Assembly (NCBI GenBank): GCA_026192395.1 | Contig: WACF01000001.1 | Coordinates: forward strand, 2,912,309-2,976,308 | Origin: Proteobacteria bacterium 005FR1 | Lineage (GTDB): Bacteria; Pseudomonadota; Gammaproteobacteria; Pseudomonadales; Cellvibrionaceae | Direction: 5' to 3' | DNA: 64,000 nucleotides | In this document: positions 1 to 8,599 of the stretch, one piece after another | Numbering within the stretch: the stretch's first letter is position 1 | How the letters are laid out: every line of letters begins with the position of its first letter | The notes under the pieces: model-generated | Seen by the model: the letters and a program-made list of their open reading frames with translations, nothing else | Database searches by the model: none | What the model was told of the DNA's origin: nothing | Program-made: the position numbers and the translations under genes

Positions 1-1
1 C

Positions 2-160
2 AGCGGCTACCTCTTTATCGCGGGCATGCTGTTGTTCTCGGGCAGTCTTTACGCGCTTGCATTGGGAGCGCCTCGCTGGCTAGGACCGGTTACTCCGGTC
101 GGCGGACTCGCATTCATGGCCGCCTGGCTGCTGTTATTCATCGCCGCGATTCGAAGTTAG
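2..160 (+). CDS. DUF423 family small membrane protein, C-terminal part
   Basis: Partial gene entering from the left edge; only the last 52 codons are visible, in the frame beginning at base 2. The visible part has two hydrophobic segments separated by a short loop ([15 protein letters not shown]), and the [13 protein letters not shown] type of signature is what I recall for the YgdD/YwdK (DUF423) family of four-helix inner-membrane proteins of unknown function. It ends two bases before trmB, so the two are probably co-transcribed. The start lies outside the window, and family assignment rests on the C-terminal half only. Confidence 0.7.
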   Translation, partial: SGYLFIAGMLLFSGSLYALALGAPRWLGPVTPVGGLAFMAAWLLLFIAAIRS

Positions 161-162
161 AC

Positions 163-906
163 ATGAGCGATTCTCTCGATAAGGATTCACCCTCCACTGA
201 CGACAACTCGCAGCTGGAGATCAAACCGGAGTTCAAACGCAAGGCGGTGCGCAGCTATGTGATCCGCGCTGGTCGCATGACCGCCGGACAAAAGGCCGCG
301 TTCGATCGTTATTGGCGACACTACGGGCTCAGCCTCTTTGACGGCGTCATCGAGCCGCAGAGGGTGTTCGGTCGCTCGGCGCCGCTGGTGGTGGAAGTGG
401 GATTCGGCATGGGGGATTCGCTGCTGGCGATGGCCAAAGCGGAGCCCGATAAGGATTTCATCGGCATTGAGGTTCATCCCCCCGGCGTCGGTCGTTTGAT
501 TAACAACGCCGGCAAAGAAGAGGTGAGTAATCTGCGAGTTTACATGGCCGACGCCGTCGACGTGCTCAACGACTGCATCCCACCCGAGAGCGTTGACCGC
601 TTTCAACTGTATTTTCCGGACCCATGGCACAAGAAGAAGCACCACAAGCGCCGCATTGTACGGGCAGATTTTCTTCAGCTGGTTCTAAGCCGGTTGAAGC
701 CGGCCGCGCTGCTGCACTTTGCCACAGACTGGGAGAACTACGCCGAGCAGATGGCAGAAGTGCTCGAGGCCGCCGAGGATTTCGTCAGCGAAGGGGGCGC
801 GTCCCCCTTTGTTGAGCGCCCCGCATTTCGACCGATCACCAAGTTCGAACAGCGCGGTGCCCGGCTGGGTCACGGCGTTTGGGATTTGTTGTACCGGAAG
901 GTTTGA
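163..906 (+). CDS. trmB: tRNA (guanine-N7-)-methyltransferase TrmB
   Basis: Methylates N7 of guanine 46 in the variable loop of many tRNAs using S-adenosylmethionine. The 247-aa length is normal. A Rossmann-type SAM site (VEVGFGMGDSLLAMA, about residues 77-91) is followed by the FIGIEVHPPGVGRL strand/helix and by the family signature FPDPWHKKKHHKRR (about residues 151-164). The first 45 residues form a variable acidic/basic extension. The ATG at 163 follows the stop of the DUF423 gene by two bases, suggesting a two-gene operon. The assignment is secure from the PDPW(H)KKxHxKRR motif. Confidence 0.95.
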   Translation: MSDSLDKDSPSTDDNSQLEIKPEFKRKAVRSYVIRAGRMTAGQKAAFDRYWRHYGLSLFDGVIEPQRVFGRSAPLVVEVGFGMGDSLLAMAKAEPDKDFIGIEVHPPGVGRLINNAGKEEVSNLRVYMADAVDVLNDCIPPESVDRFQLYFPDPWHKKKHHKRRIVRADFLQLVLSRLKPAALLHFATDWENYAEQMAEVLEAAEDFVSEGGASPFVERPAFRPITKFEQRGARLGHGVWDLLYRKV

Positions 907-908
907 AG

Positions 909-1748
909 CTAGCTTACCATCAGCACGTCGAGATCGATTTCGGCTAAGACCTTTTCGCAGGTGTTGCCGACAATTGCGCCGGACAATCCGCTTCGCGCCA
1001 CCGTCCCGATCACCAGAATGTTCGCATCGATGGCTTTCGCCGTCTCTGCGATTACTGCTTTGGCAGGACCATAGTCGATGTGGACAGCCTGGTGATCGAT
1101 TCCGAAGGAGCGGGCGATCATCTCCTCGCCGGAGAGTTTTTCTTCGTCGTGATCTTCCAGGATTCTCAGAATCTGTCCGATATTCGGCGCACCTTCGAGC
1201 GCTGACACGGTGTGCAGCTCCGCGCCCGTGCTGTCGCACAGCTTCCGCGCCTGGGCAACCACATGATTATTCAAAGTGTCGTGCTTTAGGTCATTGTCTT
1301 CCAGGGCGATGGCGGCGAGGGCGGTGCGGTAAGGCCGATCGCCTCGGTTGCGCACCAGTAATACGGGTGCCGGGCTGTGGCGCAGGAGGTGAGCCTGACC
1401 GTGAGCGGTATTTCGGGGTGCTGATTTGATCAGCAGGTCTGCGCCAATTCGTGAGCAGGCACGCATCGCGGCATCATCGCCATTGCTGCTCCATTCCACT
1501 TCGCTCCTGATGTCGATGCGATCGGCAGCAAAGGGCTTGGTGAGCAAGGCGAGCTTGCTTTGTGCCTGCTGGCGCAGTGTGCTTCTGCCCTCCTCTCGGG
1601 ACTCATAGCTCGACAAATCGCTGTCGTACACGGCGCTATAGACATGAATCAACCCGCCATCGCGCCCCAGTAGGCGGACCGCGCGCGTCAGCGCTGCGTC
1701 GTCATCCTGATGCGAGTCAACCACCACGAAAAGTTTTCGGTATGCCAT
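909..1748 (-). CDS. Tandem-domain universal stress protein (UspE-like)
   Basis: 279 aa with two universal-stress-protein domains (about residues 1-140 and 145-279), the arrangement of E. coli UspE. The C-terminal domain ends with GTVARSGLSGAIVGNTCEKVL, close to the G-2x-G-9x-G(S/T) ATP-binding loop of ATP-binding Usp proteins; the first domain has a degenerate version (SAPRNTAHGQAHLLRHSPAPVLLV). A clear AGGAG lies six bases before the ATG. It converges on trmB with a gap of only two bases. Role is inferred: stress survival, possibly adenosine-nucleotide binding; no specific target can be read from the sequence. Confidence 0.85.
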   Translation of the reverse strand: MAYRKLFVVVDSHQDDDAALTRAVRLLGRDGGLIHVYSAVYDSDLSSYESREEGRSTLRQQAQSKLALLTKPFAADRIDIRSEVEWSSNGDDAAMRACSRIGADLLIKSAPRNTAHGQAHLLRHSPAPVLLVRNRGDRPYRTALAAIALEDNDLKHDTLNNHVVAQARKLCDSTGAELHTVSALEGAPNIGQILRILEDHDEEKLSGEEMIARSFGIDHQAVHIDYGPAKAVIAETAKAIDANILVIGTVARSGLSGAIVGNTCEKVLAEIDLDVLMVS

Positions 1749-1791
1749 CTGTCACTCCTTTGCCGGCTGGCGGCCTCCGTGGTCTACCCTA

Positions 1792-3675
1792 CTAAGACTG
1801 CAATTCCTCCAGGGATTCCTGGGCGAGCAACCACTCCTCTTCCACATCCGTGAGCTTACGCCGCAATTCCCCCTGCTCCTGAAGCAGCTGCTGCAATTCC
1901 GCCTTTCTTTGTTCCTCGTAAAGGCTGGTGTCGAGCAGCGCCTCGGCGATGCGATCTTCCTGCTCCTGCAGTTTCTCCATCTGCCGCTCGAGCTTCTTGA
2001 TCTTGTCAGTGAGTGGCTTGAGTGCGGCGCGGTTGCTGGCCGCCTGTTGCCGCTGCTCTTTCCTGTTCGCTCCGTTTTGGCTGGTCTTTGTCGCTGCACT
2101 GCTCGTGCCAGCGCTCTGCTGGGCAAGCCAGTGTTCATAGCTTTCCAGGTCGCCGTCGAAAGGCTCCACCGTGCCGCCGGCCACCAGCAGCAGTTCATCT
2201 ACCGTGTTGCGAATCAGGTGACGATCGTGAGAGACCAGCACAATCGCACCTTCAAAGCCCTGCAGCGCGACCGTCAGTGCATGGCGCATGTCCAGATCGA
2301 GGTGGTTGGTGGGTTCGTCCAGGATCAGCAGATTAGGTTTGGTCCAGGCGATCAGCGCCAGGGTCAGCCGCGCTTTTTCGCCGCCGGAAAAGTGCCGGGT
2401 GGTTTCGAAGACCCGATCACCTCGAAAATCGAAACCGCCGAGAAAATTGCGAACCTCCTGCTCGGAGGCCTTTGGGGACATGCGCTGTATATGCAGCGCC
2501 GGTGAGGCCTGAGAATCGAGGTTCTGCAGCTGGTGCTGAGCGAAGTAGCCGATCTTCAGCGCATCGCCGCAGACCCGCTCGCCGGCCAGCAGGGGCAACT
2601 CCCCTGCGAATGCCTTCAGCAGCGTGGATTTACCAGCCCCATTCGCCCCGAGCAGCGCTATCCTAGAGCTGTCATGCAGCGACAAGTTGATGCCATCGAT
2701 GCGATGTCCGTGGGCGTAGCCGACGCTCGCCTCGGTGAGGGTGACCAGGTTCTGTGGAATCTTGTCCGCACAGGGAATGGAGAAATGGAACGGCGAATCC
2801 ACGTGAGCGGGCGCAATCATCTCCATGCGCTGCAACTGCTTGAGGCGGCTTTGTGCCTGCTTGGCCTTGCTGGCCTTTGCGCGAAATCGTTCGACAAAGC
2901 CGGTGATTTCCTTGATGCGTGCCTGCTGGTTATCGTAGAGCTGCTGTTGCTGTGCCAGACGCTCGCTGCGTTGGCGTTCGAAGGCGGAGTAATTTCCGGT
3001 ATAGCTGACGAGCCGGTTACCTTCGACGTGCACGATCCGCTGCACGACGTTGTCGAGGAAATCCCGGTCATGCGAGATGATCATCAAGGTTCCGGGATAG
3101 CTCTTCAGCCACTGTTCCAGCCATAGCGTCGCACCCAGATCCAGGTGGTTGGTGGGCTCGTCAAGCAACAGCAGGTCGGATGGGGTCATCAGCGCCTGGG
3201 CCAGCGCGAGTCGAACCCGCCATCCACCGGAGAAACTGCTGACCGGATTGTTGATTTGTTCCGCCGCGAAGCCGAGGCCATACAGCAGCGCGCCGGCTCG
3301 GGATTCCGCCCGATAGCCGTCCATATCCTCAAGCTCTGCGTAGAGTTCCGCCAGATGAACGTCGTCGCCCGCATGATTGTCTATCTCGGCCTGCACACGC
3401 CGCAGTGCCTGATCTCCATCAATGACGAAGTCCAGCGCCGAGCGCTCACTGCCTTCCACCTCCTGGCGCATATGGCCGATGCGCCACTGGGACGGGATCT
3501 GGCAATCGCCTTTGTCGATTTCCAGCCGCCCGAGCAGCAGCTGGAAAAGACTGGATTTGCCGCTACCATTCGGTCCCACAAGTCCTACCCGATCGCCAGC
3601 GTGGACGGTCAGGTCGGCATCGTCGAGAAGGTGGCGGTTACCTCGGTGTAAACTGATGGATTGAAACTGGATCAT
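1792..3675 (-). CDS. yheS: ABC-F type ATPase, YheS-like ribosome-associated factor
   Basis: 627-aa soluble protein with two ABC ATPase domains and no membrane segments. Domain 1 has Walker A GPNGSGKSS and signature FSGGWRVRLALAQAL with LLLDEPTNHLD; domain 2 has GANGAGKST, FSGGEKARLTLALIAW and LILDEPTNHLD. The linker is charged and the C-terminus (about residues 530-627) is a predicted coiled coil rich in Q/E/K/R. This is the ABC-F layout; length and N-terminus (MIQFQSISLHRG) fit YheS of E. coli (637 aa), which acts at the ribosome. An in-frame extension to 3948 exists but would overlap the opposite-strand gene at 3712, so I chose the ATG at 3675. Confidence 0.88.
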   Translation of the reverse strand: MIQFQSISLHRGNRHLLDDADLTVHAGDRVGLVGPNGSGKSSLFQLLLGRLEIDKGDCQIPSQWRIGHMRQEVEGSERSALDFVIDGDQALRRVQAEIDNHAGDDVHLAELYAELEDMDGYRAESRAGALLYGLGFAAEQINNPVSSFSGGWRVRLALAQALMTPSDLLLLDEPTNHLDLGATLWLEQWLKSYPGTLMIISHDRDFLDNVVQRIVHVEGNRLVSYTGNYSAFERQRSERLAQQQQLYDNQQARIKEITGFVERFRAKASKAKQAQSRLKQLQRMEMIAPAHVDSPFHFSIPCADKIPQNLVTLTEASVGYAHGHRIDGINLSLHDSSRIALLGANGAGKSTLLKAFAGELPLLAGERVCGDALKIGYFAQHQLQNLDSQASPALHIQRMSPKASEQEVRNFLGGFDFRGDRVFETTRHFSGGEKARLTLALIAWTKPNLLILDEPTNHLDLDMRHALTVALQGFEGAIVLVSHDRHLIRNTVDELLLVAGGTVEPFDGDLESYEHWLAQQSAGTSSAATKTSQNGANRKEQRQQAASNRAALKPLTDKIKKLERQMEKLQEQEDRIAEALLDTSLYEEQRKAELQQLLQEQGELRRKLTDVEEEWLLAQESLEELQS

Positions 3676-3711
3676 GGTGCTACTGCGTTTGTGCTGAGAA
3701 TGGTGAGGTAA

Positions 3712-4194
3712 ATGGTCGGGAAGACAGGCAATGAATCGCTGTGGGAGTTTGCGCTCGCACTCTACAGGAGTCCCGGCGTGGAAGAAACGGTCTTGGCCCT
3801 GCAGGATGAATACGGAGCCAACGTCAATATTTTGCTCTGGTGCTTCTGGCTCGAACACCGCGATATCCCTCTGCGCCCCGCCACGCTGGAACGGGCGCGA
3901 GCGGCAATTGCGAGCTGGGACGCGCAGGTGGTGAGCGAGCTGCGTCACCTGCGTCGCCAGCTAAAAGCACTGCCGCATACGGATGTGCTCGGGCGGGAAC
4001 TCCGGGACCATCTGAAGGCGGCGGAACTGCTCGCCGAGCGTCGCTGCCTGGAGCTGCTCGAATCAGTGGAGCTTCCCGCTGCGACGAAAAGCACTGGGGC
4101 GGGCGAAAACGCGAGGGTTTATCTCGCCGGTCTTGGAGTGGGCGTGGATTTGGCGGCCTTGAATAGCGCCACTAAGGAAATTCGGCGACGCTGA
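3712..4194 (+). CDS. TIGR02444 family protein (unknown function)
   Basis: 160 aa. The N-terminal part (ESLWEFALALYRSPGVEE, then NVNILLWCFWLE) is characteristic of the TIGR02444/DUF2390 family, uncharacterised mostly helical proteins of gammaproteobacteria. The start ATG has GTGAGG five bases upstream. It is divergent from the yheS-like gene with only a 36-bp intergenic space, and the same pair occurs side by side in Pseudomonas next to algP as I recall, so a shared promoter region is likely. No catalytic motif is visible and no function is claimed. Confidence 0.85.
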   Translation: MVGKTGNESLWEFALALYRSPGVEETVLALQDEYGANVNILLWCFWLEHRDIPLRPATLERARAAIASWDAQVVSELRHLRRQLKALPHTDVLGRELRDHLKAAELLAERRCLELLESVELPAATKSTGAGENARVYLAGLGVGVDLAALNSATKEIRRR

Positions 4195-4217
4195 AGTCGC
4201 AGTGGCCAGTAAACAAA

Positions 4218-4244
4218 AAGGCGCACCTCGACGAGGTGCGCCTT
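4218..4244. terminator. Bidirectional rho-independent terminator
   Basis: Perfect 13-bp inverted repeat (AAGGCGCACCTCG and its complement) around a single base, flanked by A-rich sequence on the left and TTCTT on the right. It sits between the converging TIGR02444 gene (+) and the algP-like gene (-), so it can serve both. Confidence 0.85.
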
Positions 4245-4275
4245 CTTGGGTCTGCGCGGGTATGCCCGACCCGGT

Positions 4276-5295
4276 TTACTCGCGATTGCCGTCCTCTTCA
4301 TCTGAGCCGAACAGCGAACCGGGTGTCGGGCTCGAAACCTGCTCCTGGCGTTGTGCGGAAGGAGAAGATTCGGGCGCCGTGTTCGGTGCTGTTGCGGCCG
4401 GGGTCGGCGCCGGCCGTGCACCGCTTTCCAATGAGCTGCGCTCGGTTGGTGTTCTCTCGAGGGCCTCGCTCACTTTCGCCGGCGCCTCTCTGGCCTCCGG
4501 TGCTGCGGCTTGGGCAGGTGATTCCTTTTTGGCAGCCGCTTTTTTGGCGGGAGCCTTCTTCGATTTTACGGCCGACTTCTTGGCGGCGGCCTTTCGGGCG
4601 GGTGCCTTCTTCGCTGTAGATTCTGTGGCGCCGGCCGCTTTCGCGACGGCTTTCTTGCCCACGGCCTTCTTGGCGGTGGATTTCTTCGCCGCGGCTTTCT
4701 TTGCGCCGGCCTTTTTCGCAGTGGTTTTCGCAGCGGCCTTCTTGCCTGCTGCTTTCTTGCTGGTGGCTTTCTTGGCGCTGGCCTTCTTGCCCGCGGCTTT
4801 CTTCTTCCCGGTGGCAGCCTTGGCTTTGCGGGCTTTGGGTTTACGGGCGGCTTTCTTCTTCTCGACCTTCGCCAGCTCCTTCTCCGCTTTGGCTGCAGCC
4901 TTGGCAATCGCGGCGGCGTTCTTCAGTGTCTGTTGGGCTGCGTCCTGCGCCTGTTTGGCCTGCTCTGCTTCCTGTGCTGCCCGATCAAGTGCCTGCTTCT
5001 GCTTGTCGACAGCGGCTTTCGCGCTGGTTGTGCGCTTCTTAGCCGCGGCTTTTGCGGCCTTGGTTTTGGCCTTTTTGCCAGCTTCCTGAGCTGCTTTCTG
5101 TTTTGTCTTCAGCGTATCGAGCTGCTTCTTGGCTTTCTGCACAGCCTTGCTGGCATTTGCCACGCCCTTCTTTGCATCGGCCAATTGCTTGGCGCGTGCT
5201 TTATCCAGTTGCTTCTGTAGAGACTCGAGTTTGCTCTCCAGCGAGGCAATGGTTTTTGCTGAAGACGATTTTGCAGGAGTTTTTCTGGCAGCCAT
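4276..5295 (-). CDS. algP: AlgP-like histone H1-type Lys/Ala-rich protein
   Basis: 339 aa. Residues about 15-165 form a long charged, Ala/Lys/Gln-rich segment with coiled-coil character. Residues about 155-270 are a low-complexity tail of KKAAAKK, KKATSKK and AKKAPARK repeats resembling eukaryotic histone H1 and Pseudomonas AlgP (AlgR3). The last 60 residues turn acidic and Pro-rich (ending DEEDGNRE). AlgP binds DNA non-specifically and was linked to alginate gene regulation in Pseudomonas; here only nucleoid/DNA binding is a fair inference. Position between the TIGR02444 and FKBP genes matches the Pseudomonas order. Repeats of this kind vary in copy number between strains. Confidence 0.8.
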   Translation of the reverse strand: MAARKTPAKSSSAKTIASLESKLESLQKQLDKARAKQLADAKKGVANASKAVQKAKKQLDTLKTKQKAAQEAGKKAKTKAAKAAAKKRTTSAKAAVDKQKQALDRAAQEAEQAKQAQDAAQQTLKNAAAIAKAAAKAEKELAKVEKKKAARKPKARKAKAATGKKKAAGKKASAKKATSKKAAGKKAAAKTTAKKAGAKKAAAKKSTAKKAVGKKAVAKAAGATESTAKKAPARKAAAKKSAVKSKKAPAKKAAAKKESPAQAAAPEAREAPAKVSEALERTPTERSSLESGARPAPTPAATAPNTAPESSPSAQRQEQVSSPTPGSLFGSDEEDGNRE

Positions 5296-6302
5296 GACGA
5301 TACCCTTTTGTTAGTGAAGATCTCGAATGAGCAAAGGCGGCAACGAGTCGATCAACAATCCCTGCCTGCTCGAAGCGGAGCCAAGCTCAAAACCAAGAAA
5401 GCGAGTGGTCCTTTGATTAAATCAATCCAACTGTGAAGCTAGCCCCGACTGCATCTTTCGAATCACCCCAACGCTGATTCAGAATGCTTTTGTCCGGGCG
5501 GAGCGGCGCCGATGATACCACTCGCAACCGCTCTTGCCTTCGCTGTGACACCGGCATGCGCGAAGGTATCCCGAATCACGCGAACCGGGCTTGTTTCAGC
5601 CATTCGCCGTTTGCTCCCGCAATATAATAAAAAGCCGAGGAAACATCGAAAGAGAACAGTCGGTGAGCGACGGCAAATTCTGCGTATAGCAAGCGCTAAA
5701 TGTCAACTGATGAGCCGCTTCTCAAAACGGTCTCGATCATTGTTGTGAGCCAACGCCGAGAGTCACTGCAATCCGACCTGCAAACAAGCGGGCAAGACGC
5801 TCTGCTGCCATCATCGGCTGCGCAAGAAGGCGCGATCCGCAGTGAGCTTTCCGAGGCGGGCCGTCGACAGCCACAGACAAGATGAAAGGCTCAAACCAAC
5901 AGACCGACCCGGGCTTCGGCAGACGGCTTTGCTGGTTGACAGTTGTGTCGTTGAGTTGCGCCCTGTAGAGCGAGGACCATGGAACCGCACAGGCTCAAGG
6001 GAGGGTACGGCGGTGAACTATGCGCCCAATCGGGAATCTGAAGGTACCGCTTGGCCTGCCAAGTGAGGTACCATGACTGGCCCAGTCCCCTCCGAGCACC
6101 GCTTGTTCGGGGTTCGGACCGACAAGAGCCTCTTGGCTCAGAGGCTTCCAAGGTACCGGCAGAAGCAAGTCAGGGAACCCGTAGTCGTCAGGTGCTCAGC
6201 GGCCACAATATTAATCATCGCTGAGTGACCCTTATCGTTCACGTCTGGCTTTCATCGTCTGCTCTCAACTTACTTCTCAGCAATACAGCGTGGTAATCCA
6301 CT
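5296..6302. other. 1-kb intergenic region without a convincing gene; structured segments
   Basis: No reading frame here has a good start, length and protein-like composition. What I can see: a 13-bp perfect palindrome TTGATTAAATCAA at 5413-5425 upstream of algP; a hairpin at 6043-6072 (GGTACC arms plus CTTGGC/GCCAAG); a 7-bp stem hairpin at 6127-6146 (AGCCTCT/AGAGGCT); and a third GGTACC at 6152-6157. The last 250 bases could be the 5' leader of the FKBP gene or a small RNA. No match to tmRNA, RNase P RNA, SRP RNA or 6S RNA was recognised. Confidence 0.5.
5413..5425. promoter_or_regulatory. 13-bp palindrome, possible operator upstream of algP
   Basis: TTGATTAAATCAA is perfectly symmetrical about one base and lies about 120 bases upstream of the algP start in AT-rich sequence. 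The size and AT content suit a dimeric regulator site, but no specific regulator can be named. Confidence 0.3.
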
Positions 6303-7091
6303 ATGAAACGAAAAGGTTACTTCCTAGGTGCCATTGCGGCCGTTGCTCTCGTCACTGTCGGTTGCGAGAACAACACTGGTGGCGACGTCGACACAGCTGC
6401 CGGTGATTCGGCCAAGCTGGAAAGCCTCAACGAGCAGGTCAGCTACGTGTTCGGCTACAACATCGGCCAGCAATTCAAGTCCCAGCAGATTGAGCTGGAT
6501 GCCGATGTGGTCGCGAAGGCGATCAATGATGTATACAGCGACGCCGAGCCGCAGCTGAGCCAGGAAGAAATGCAGACTGCAATGGAGACTTTCCAGCAAC
6601 AGTACGAAGAAAAGATGCAGTCAATGCAGGCTGAGCAGCAGGCCAAGCGCGAAGCTGCCGCTTCTGATAACGCCAAGAAAGGCGAGGAATTCCTGGCGGC
6701 CAACGCCAAGAAAGAAGGTGTCGTGACCCTGCCCAGTGGTCTGCAATACAAGCAAATCGAAGCGGGAGAAGGTGCGCAGCCTGACGCGGCAGACACAGTA
6801 ACTGTGCACTACCGCGGAACCTTGGTGGACGGCACTGTGTTCGACAGCTCTTACGAGCGTGGCGAGCCGGTATCCTTCCCACTGCAGAACGTGATTCCCG
6901 GCTGGACCGAGGGTCTGCAGCATATGAAGGAAGGCTCCAAGTACGAACTCTACATTCCGCCGGAGCTGGCCTATGGTCCGGGCGGAAGCGGACCGGTCAT
7001 CGGCCCCAACGAAACGCTGATCTTCGAAGTGGAGCTGCTGGAAGTTGAGGAAGCCGAAGAACAGGCCTCCGAGCAGAATTCCGCTCAATAA
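6303..7091 (+). CDS. FKBP-type peptidyl-prolyl isomerase, lipoprotein (FkpA/Mip-like)
   Basis: Catalyses cis-trans isomerisation of prolyl bonds in folding proteins outside the cytoplasm. 262 aa. The N-terminus is a lipoprotein signal (MKRKGYFLGAIAAVALVTVGC, lipobox VTVGC, lipidated Cys21). Residues about 40-140 are an FKBP_N dimerisation domain, with the helical segment EEMQTAMETFQQQYEEKMQ. Residues about 155-255 are the FKBP catalytic domain, with VHYRGTLVDGTVFDSS, VIPGWTEGLQHMKEGSK and YIPPELAYG. A short acidic Glu/Gln tail follows. Position between algP and algQ mirrors Pseudomonas. Gene name left blank because FkpA, FklB and Mip cannot be separated by eye. Confidence 0.92.
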   Translation: MKRKGYFLGAIAAVALVTVGCENNTGGDVDTAAGDSAKLESLNEQVSYVFGYNIGQQFKSQQIELDADVVAKAINDVYSDAEPQLSQEEMQTAMETFQQQYEEKMQSMQAEQQAKREAAASDNAKKGEEFLAANAKKEGVVTLPSGLQYKQIEAGEGAQPDAADTVTVHYRGTLVDGTVFDSSYERGEPVSFPLQNVIPGWTEGLQHMKEGSKYELYIPPELAYGPGGSGPVIGPNETLIFEVELLEVEEAEEQASEQNSAQ

Positions 7092-7103
7092 GTTCTACCT
7101 TCC

Positions 7104-7127
7104 TGCGGAGCCCTCTCGGGTTCCGCA
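7104..7127 (+). terminator. Hairpin after the FKBP gene
   Basis: Ten-bp stem (TGCGGAGCCC / GGGTTCCGCA, one G-U pair) with a TCTC loop, 12 bases after the stop codon. There is no proper U-tract, so it may be a processing or weak termination hairpin. Confidence 0.45.
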
Positions 7128-7298
7128 AGCTCCCTTACCTTCCCAAATCCAATCCCTCCAGCAGCGGGATGCTTCCGAGCGAGCCGTGGCACGCGCACGG
7201 ATTCACTCAGCACCACCTTGAGGCAGCAGTATTATCGGCAGTCAGTAAGGGATATGCACCACCGCAGTGGTACTGATGAATCTGTGGCAGCAGTGGTC

Positions 7299-7766
7299 TC
7301 AGGCAACCAGATTCTTATGGGCGACGTGAAGTACGGCGATCATGCCGTCTTCCGCTTCGAAGCGGGTTTCCAGCTGGACTCCCAGTCTCGACAAATCTCC
7401 AGGCAGCGATGACAGGTCGTCGGTTTCCTGATACTTGTCGTTGAAATCCAGGACGGCGTCAGTAGTCTTTTCCACCTGGGCGTATAGCTTATCTGCTTCG
7501 GCGAGAGCTTTGGTGTTGTTGAATTCCTGACCTTCCCGAAGCAGCTGTCCGTAGACCTCAAAATGACCGGCGGATACGTAATCCATCATGATCTGACAGA
7601 GTCGCTGAACCTTTTCGCATTGCACTGGATCTTCTTCGTCGAACTCCTCGATTGTGGCAAGAGAGCAGTAGTGGACCAGCATGTCTTGTCGCTCCTGCAG
7701 CCATCGGTCGATGATCTCGCTCACACCACCCCAACGTTCCTTAGCAGATTTACAATTTTCCAGCAT
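7299..7766 (-). CDS. rsd: Rsd/AlgQ family sigma-70 regulator
   Basis: 155 aa, the usual length for Rsd/AlgQ. Rsd binds region 4 of the housekeeping sigma factor and reduces its pairing with core RNA polymerase in stationary phase; AlgQ is the Pseudomonas form. Recognisable features are the N-terminal ERWGGVSEIIDRWLQERQDML, the central QRLCQIMMDYVSAGHFEVYGQL and the C-terminal FNDKY...LSRLGVQLETRFEAED pattern of an all-helical four-helix fold. The gene order FKBP isomerase - algQ - dsbB supports the assignment. A long GC-rich spacer (7767-8028) separates it from dsbB. Confidence 0.9.
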   Translation of the reverse strand: MLENCKSAKERWGGVSEIIDRWLQERQDMLVHYCSLATIEEFDEEDPVQCEKVQRLCQIMMDYVSAGHFEVYGQLLREGQEFNNTKALAEADKLYAQVEKTTDAVLDFNDKYQETDDLSSLPGDLSRLGVQLETRFEAEDGMIAVLHVAHKNLVA

Positions 7767-8028
7767 AGCGGATTTCCTCGGTACAGCTTGAATCCAGATG
7801 TGAGTGTGTGGCCTGCATGCCAGCCCCGCCGTGCATGTTGCGCCGAGCGGTGAAACGCAAAAAAAGCAGTGCGTCGTGAACTTCGGCTAATGAGCCATCG
7901 TGCTCTGCCGGTCGGCAAGTGACTCGGGAATGCGTGCGAGCTGGCCGATGTTTTTCAGCAGACCGTTTTGGTGAACCGCCACCTTAGGCCATCTGAAAAG
8001 CATCGGCAAGGAAAATTGACGGGTGCCC

Positions 8029-8514
8029 TTACTGGCGACGAATTAGCTGCCAGGCGTTAACAAACAGCAGTCCAGCGAAGGCAACAAGAACCCAGGCCGG
8101 CATACTCAGGCCAAGAAAGGACCAGTCCACAACCGCACAGTTGCCGTCGCCGCGAAACAGCACAGCTACAGCTTCCGTGAAGGGAAAAGTGTTGAACATG
8201 TACTCGAGACCCGGGCCACATGAAGGCACCTGATCCGGCGGGAGGTTCTGAATATAGACATGCCGGCCGGCAACGATGGCGCCCACCAGCCCCGCCACCA
8301 TCCCCAGCCCGGCATAGACCCGGCGCATGATGCCGCTGGGATCATGGGCCATGACGATGAGCGCGATCGCGCCGACCAGAATCACGAAAATGCGTTGGGT
8401 AATGCACAAAGGACAAGGCTGCAGGCCGAGAACTTCCTGGGCGTAAAGCGCGTATGCCATCAGGCCTGCACAGGCGATGGCAATGAGGAGATTGGTAGTT
8501 CGGATACTGGGCAC
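8029..8514 (-). CDS. dsbB: Disulfide bond formation protein DsbB
   Basis: 161-aa inner-membrane protein that reoxidises periplasmic DsbA and passes electrons to quinone. Four hydrophobic segments are visible, at about residues 8-28, 40-57, 67-85 and 137-157. Both periplasmic cysteine pairs are present: C34-x2-C37 in LQPCPLC and C99/C126 in the second loop (PSCGPGLEYM...GDGNC). The start is GTG with an AGGGAAG-type ribosome site upstream. It is transcribed in the same direction as gshA, 85 bases downstream of gshA's end. Pseudomonas has a DsbB homologue (DsbH) at this same position. Confidence 0.93.
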   Translation of the reverse strand: MPSIRTTNLLIAIACAGLMAYALYAQEVLGLQPCPLCITQRIFVILVGAIALIVMAHDPSGIMRRVYAGLGMVAGLVGAIVAGRHVYIQNLPPDQVPSCGPGLEYMFNTFPFTEAVAVLFRGDGNCAVVDWSFLGLSMPAWVLVAFAGLLFVNAWQLIRRQ

Positions 8515-8599
8515 GATAGCTTCCCTGTAGACTTGTCAGACTCGACGGTCAGAGATTATCTGCCAACTCGCGAGATCACGCCCGATCGCCAGCGCTCCC

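Noticed and set aside
3676-3948. 91-residue extension of the ABC-F protein
   Set aside because: It would overlap the divergent TIGR02444 gene; the family N-terminus begins exactly at the ATG at 3675.
4276-5295. Amyloid or antifreeze-like protein on the opposite strand of algP (FFAAAFLAGAFF repeats)
   Set aside because: It is the mirror of AAGAAGGCC-type Lys/Ala codons; the Lys/Ala-rich reading is the known AlgP family and has the proper start.
5512-6151. Several 60-86 codon frames in the algP-fkp gap
   Set aside because: They overlap each other on both strands and none has a good start or a recognisable product.
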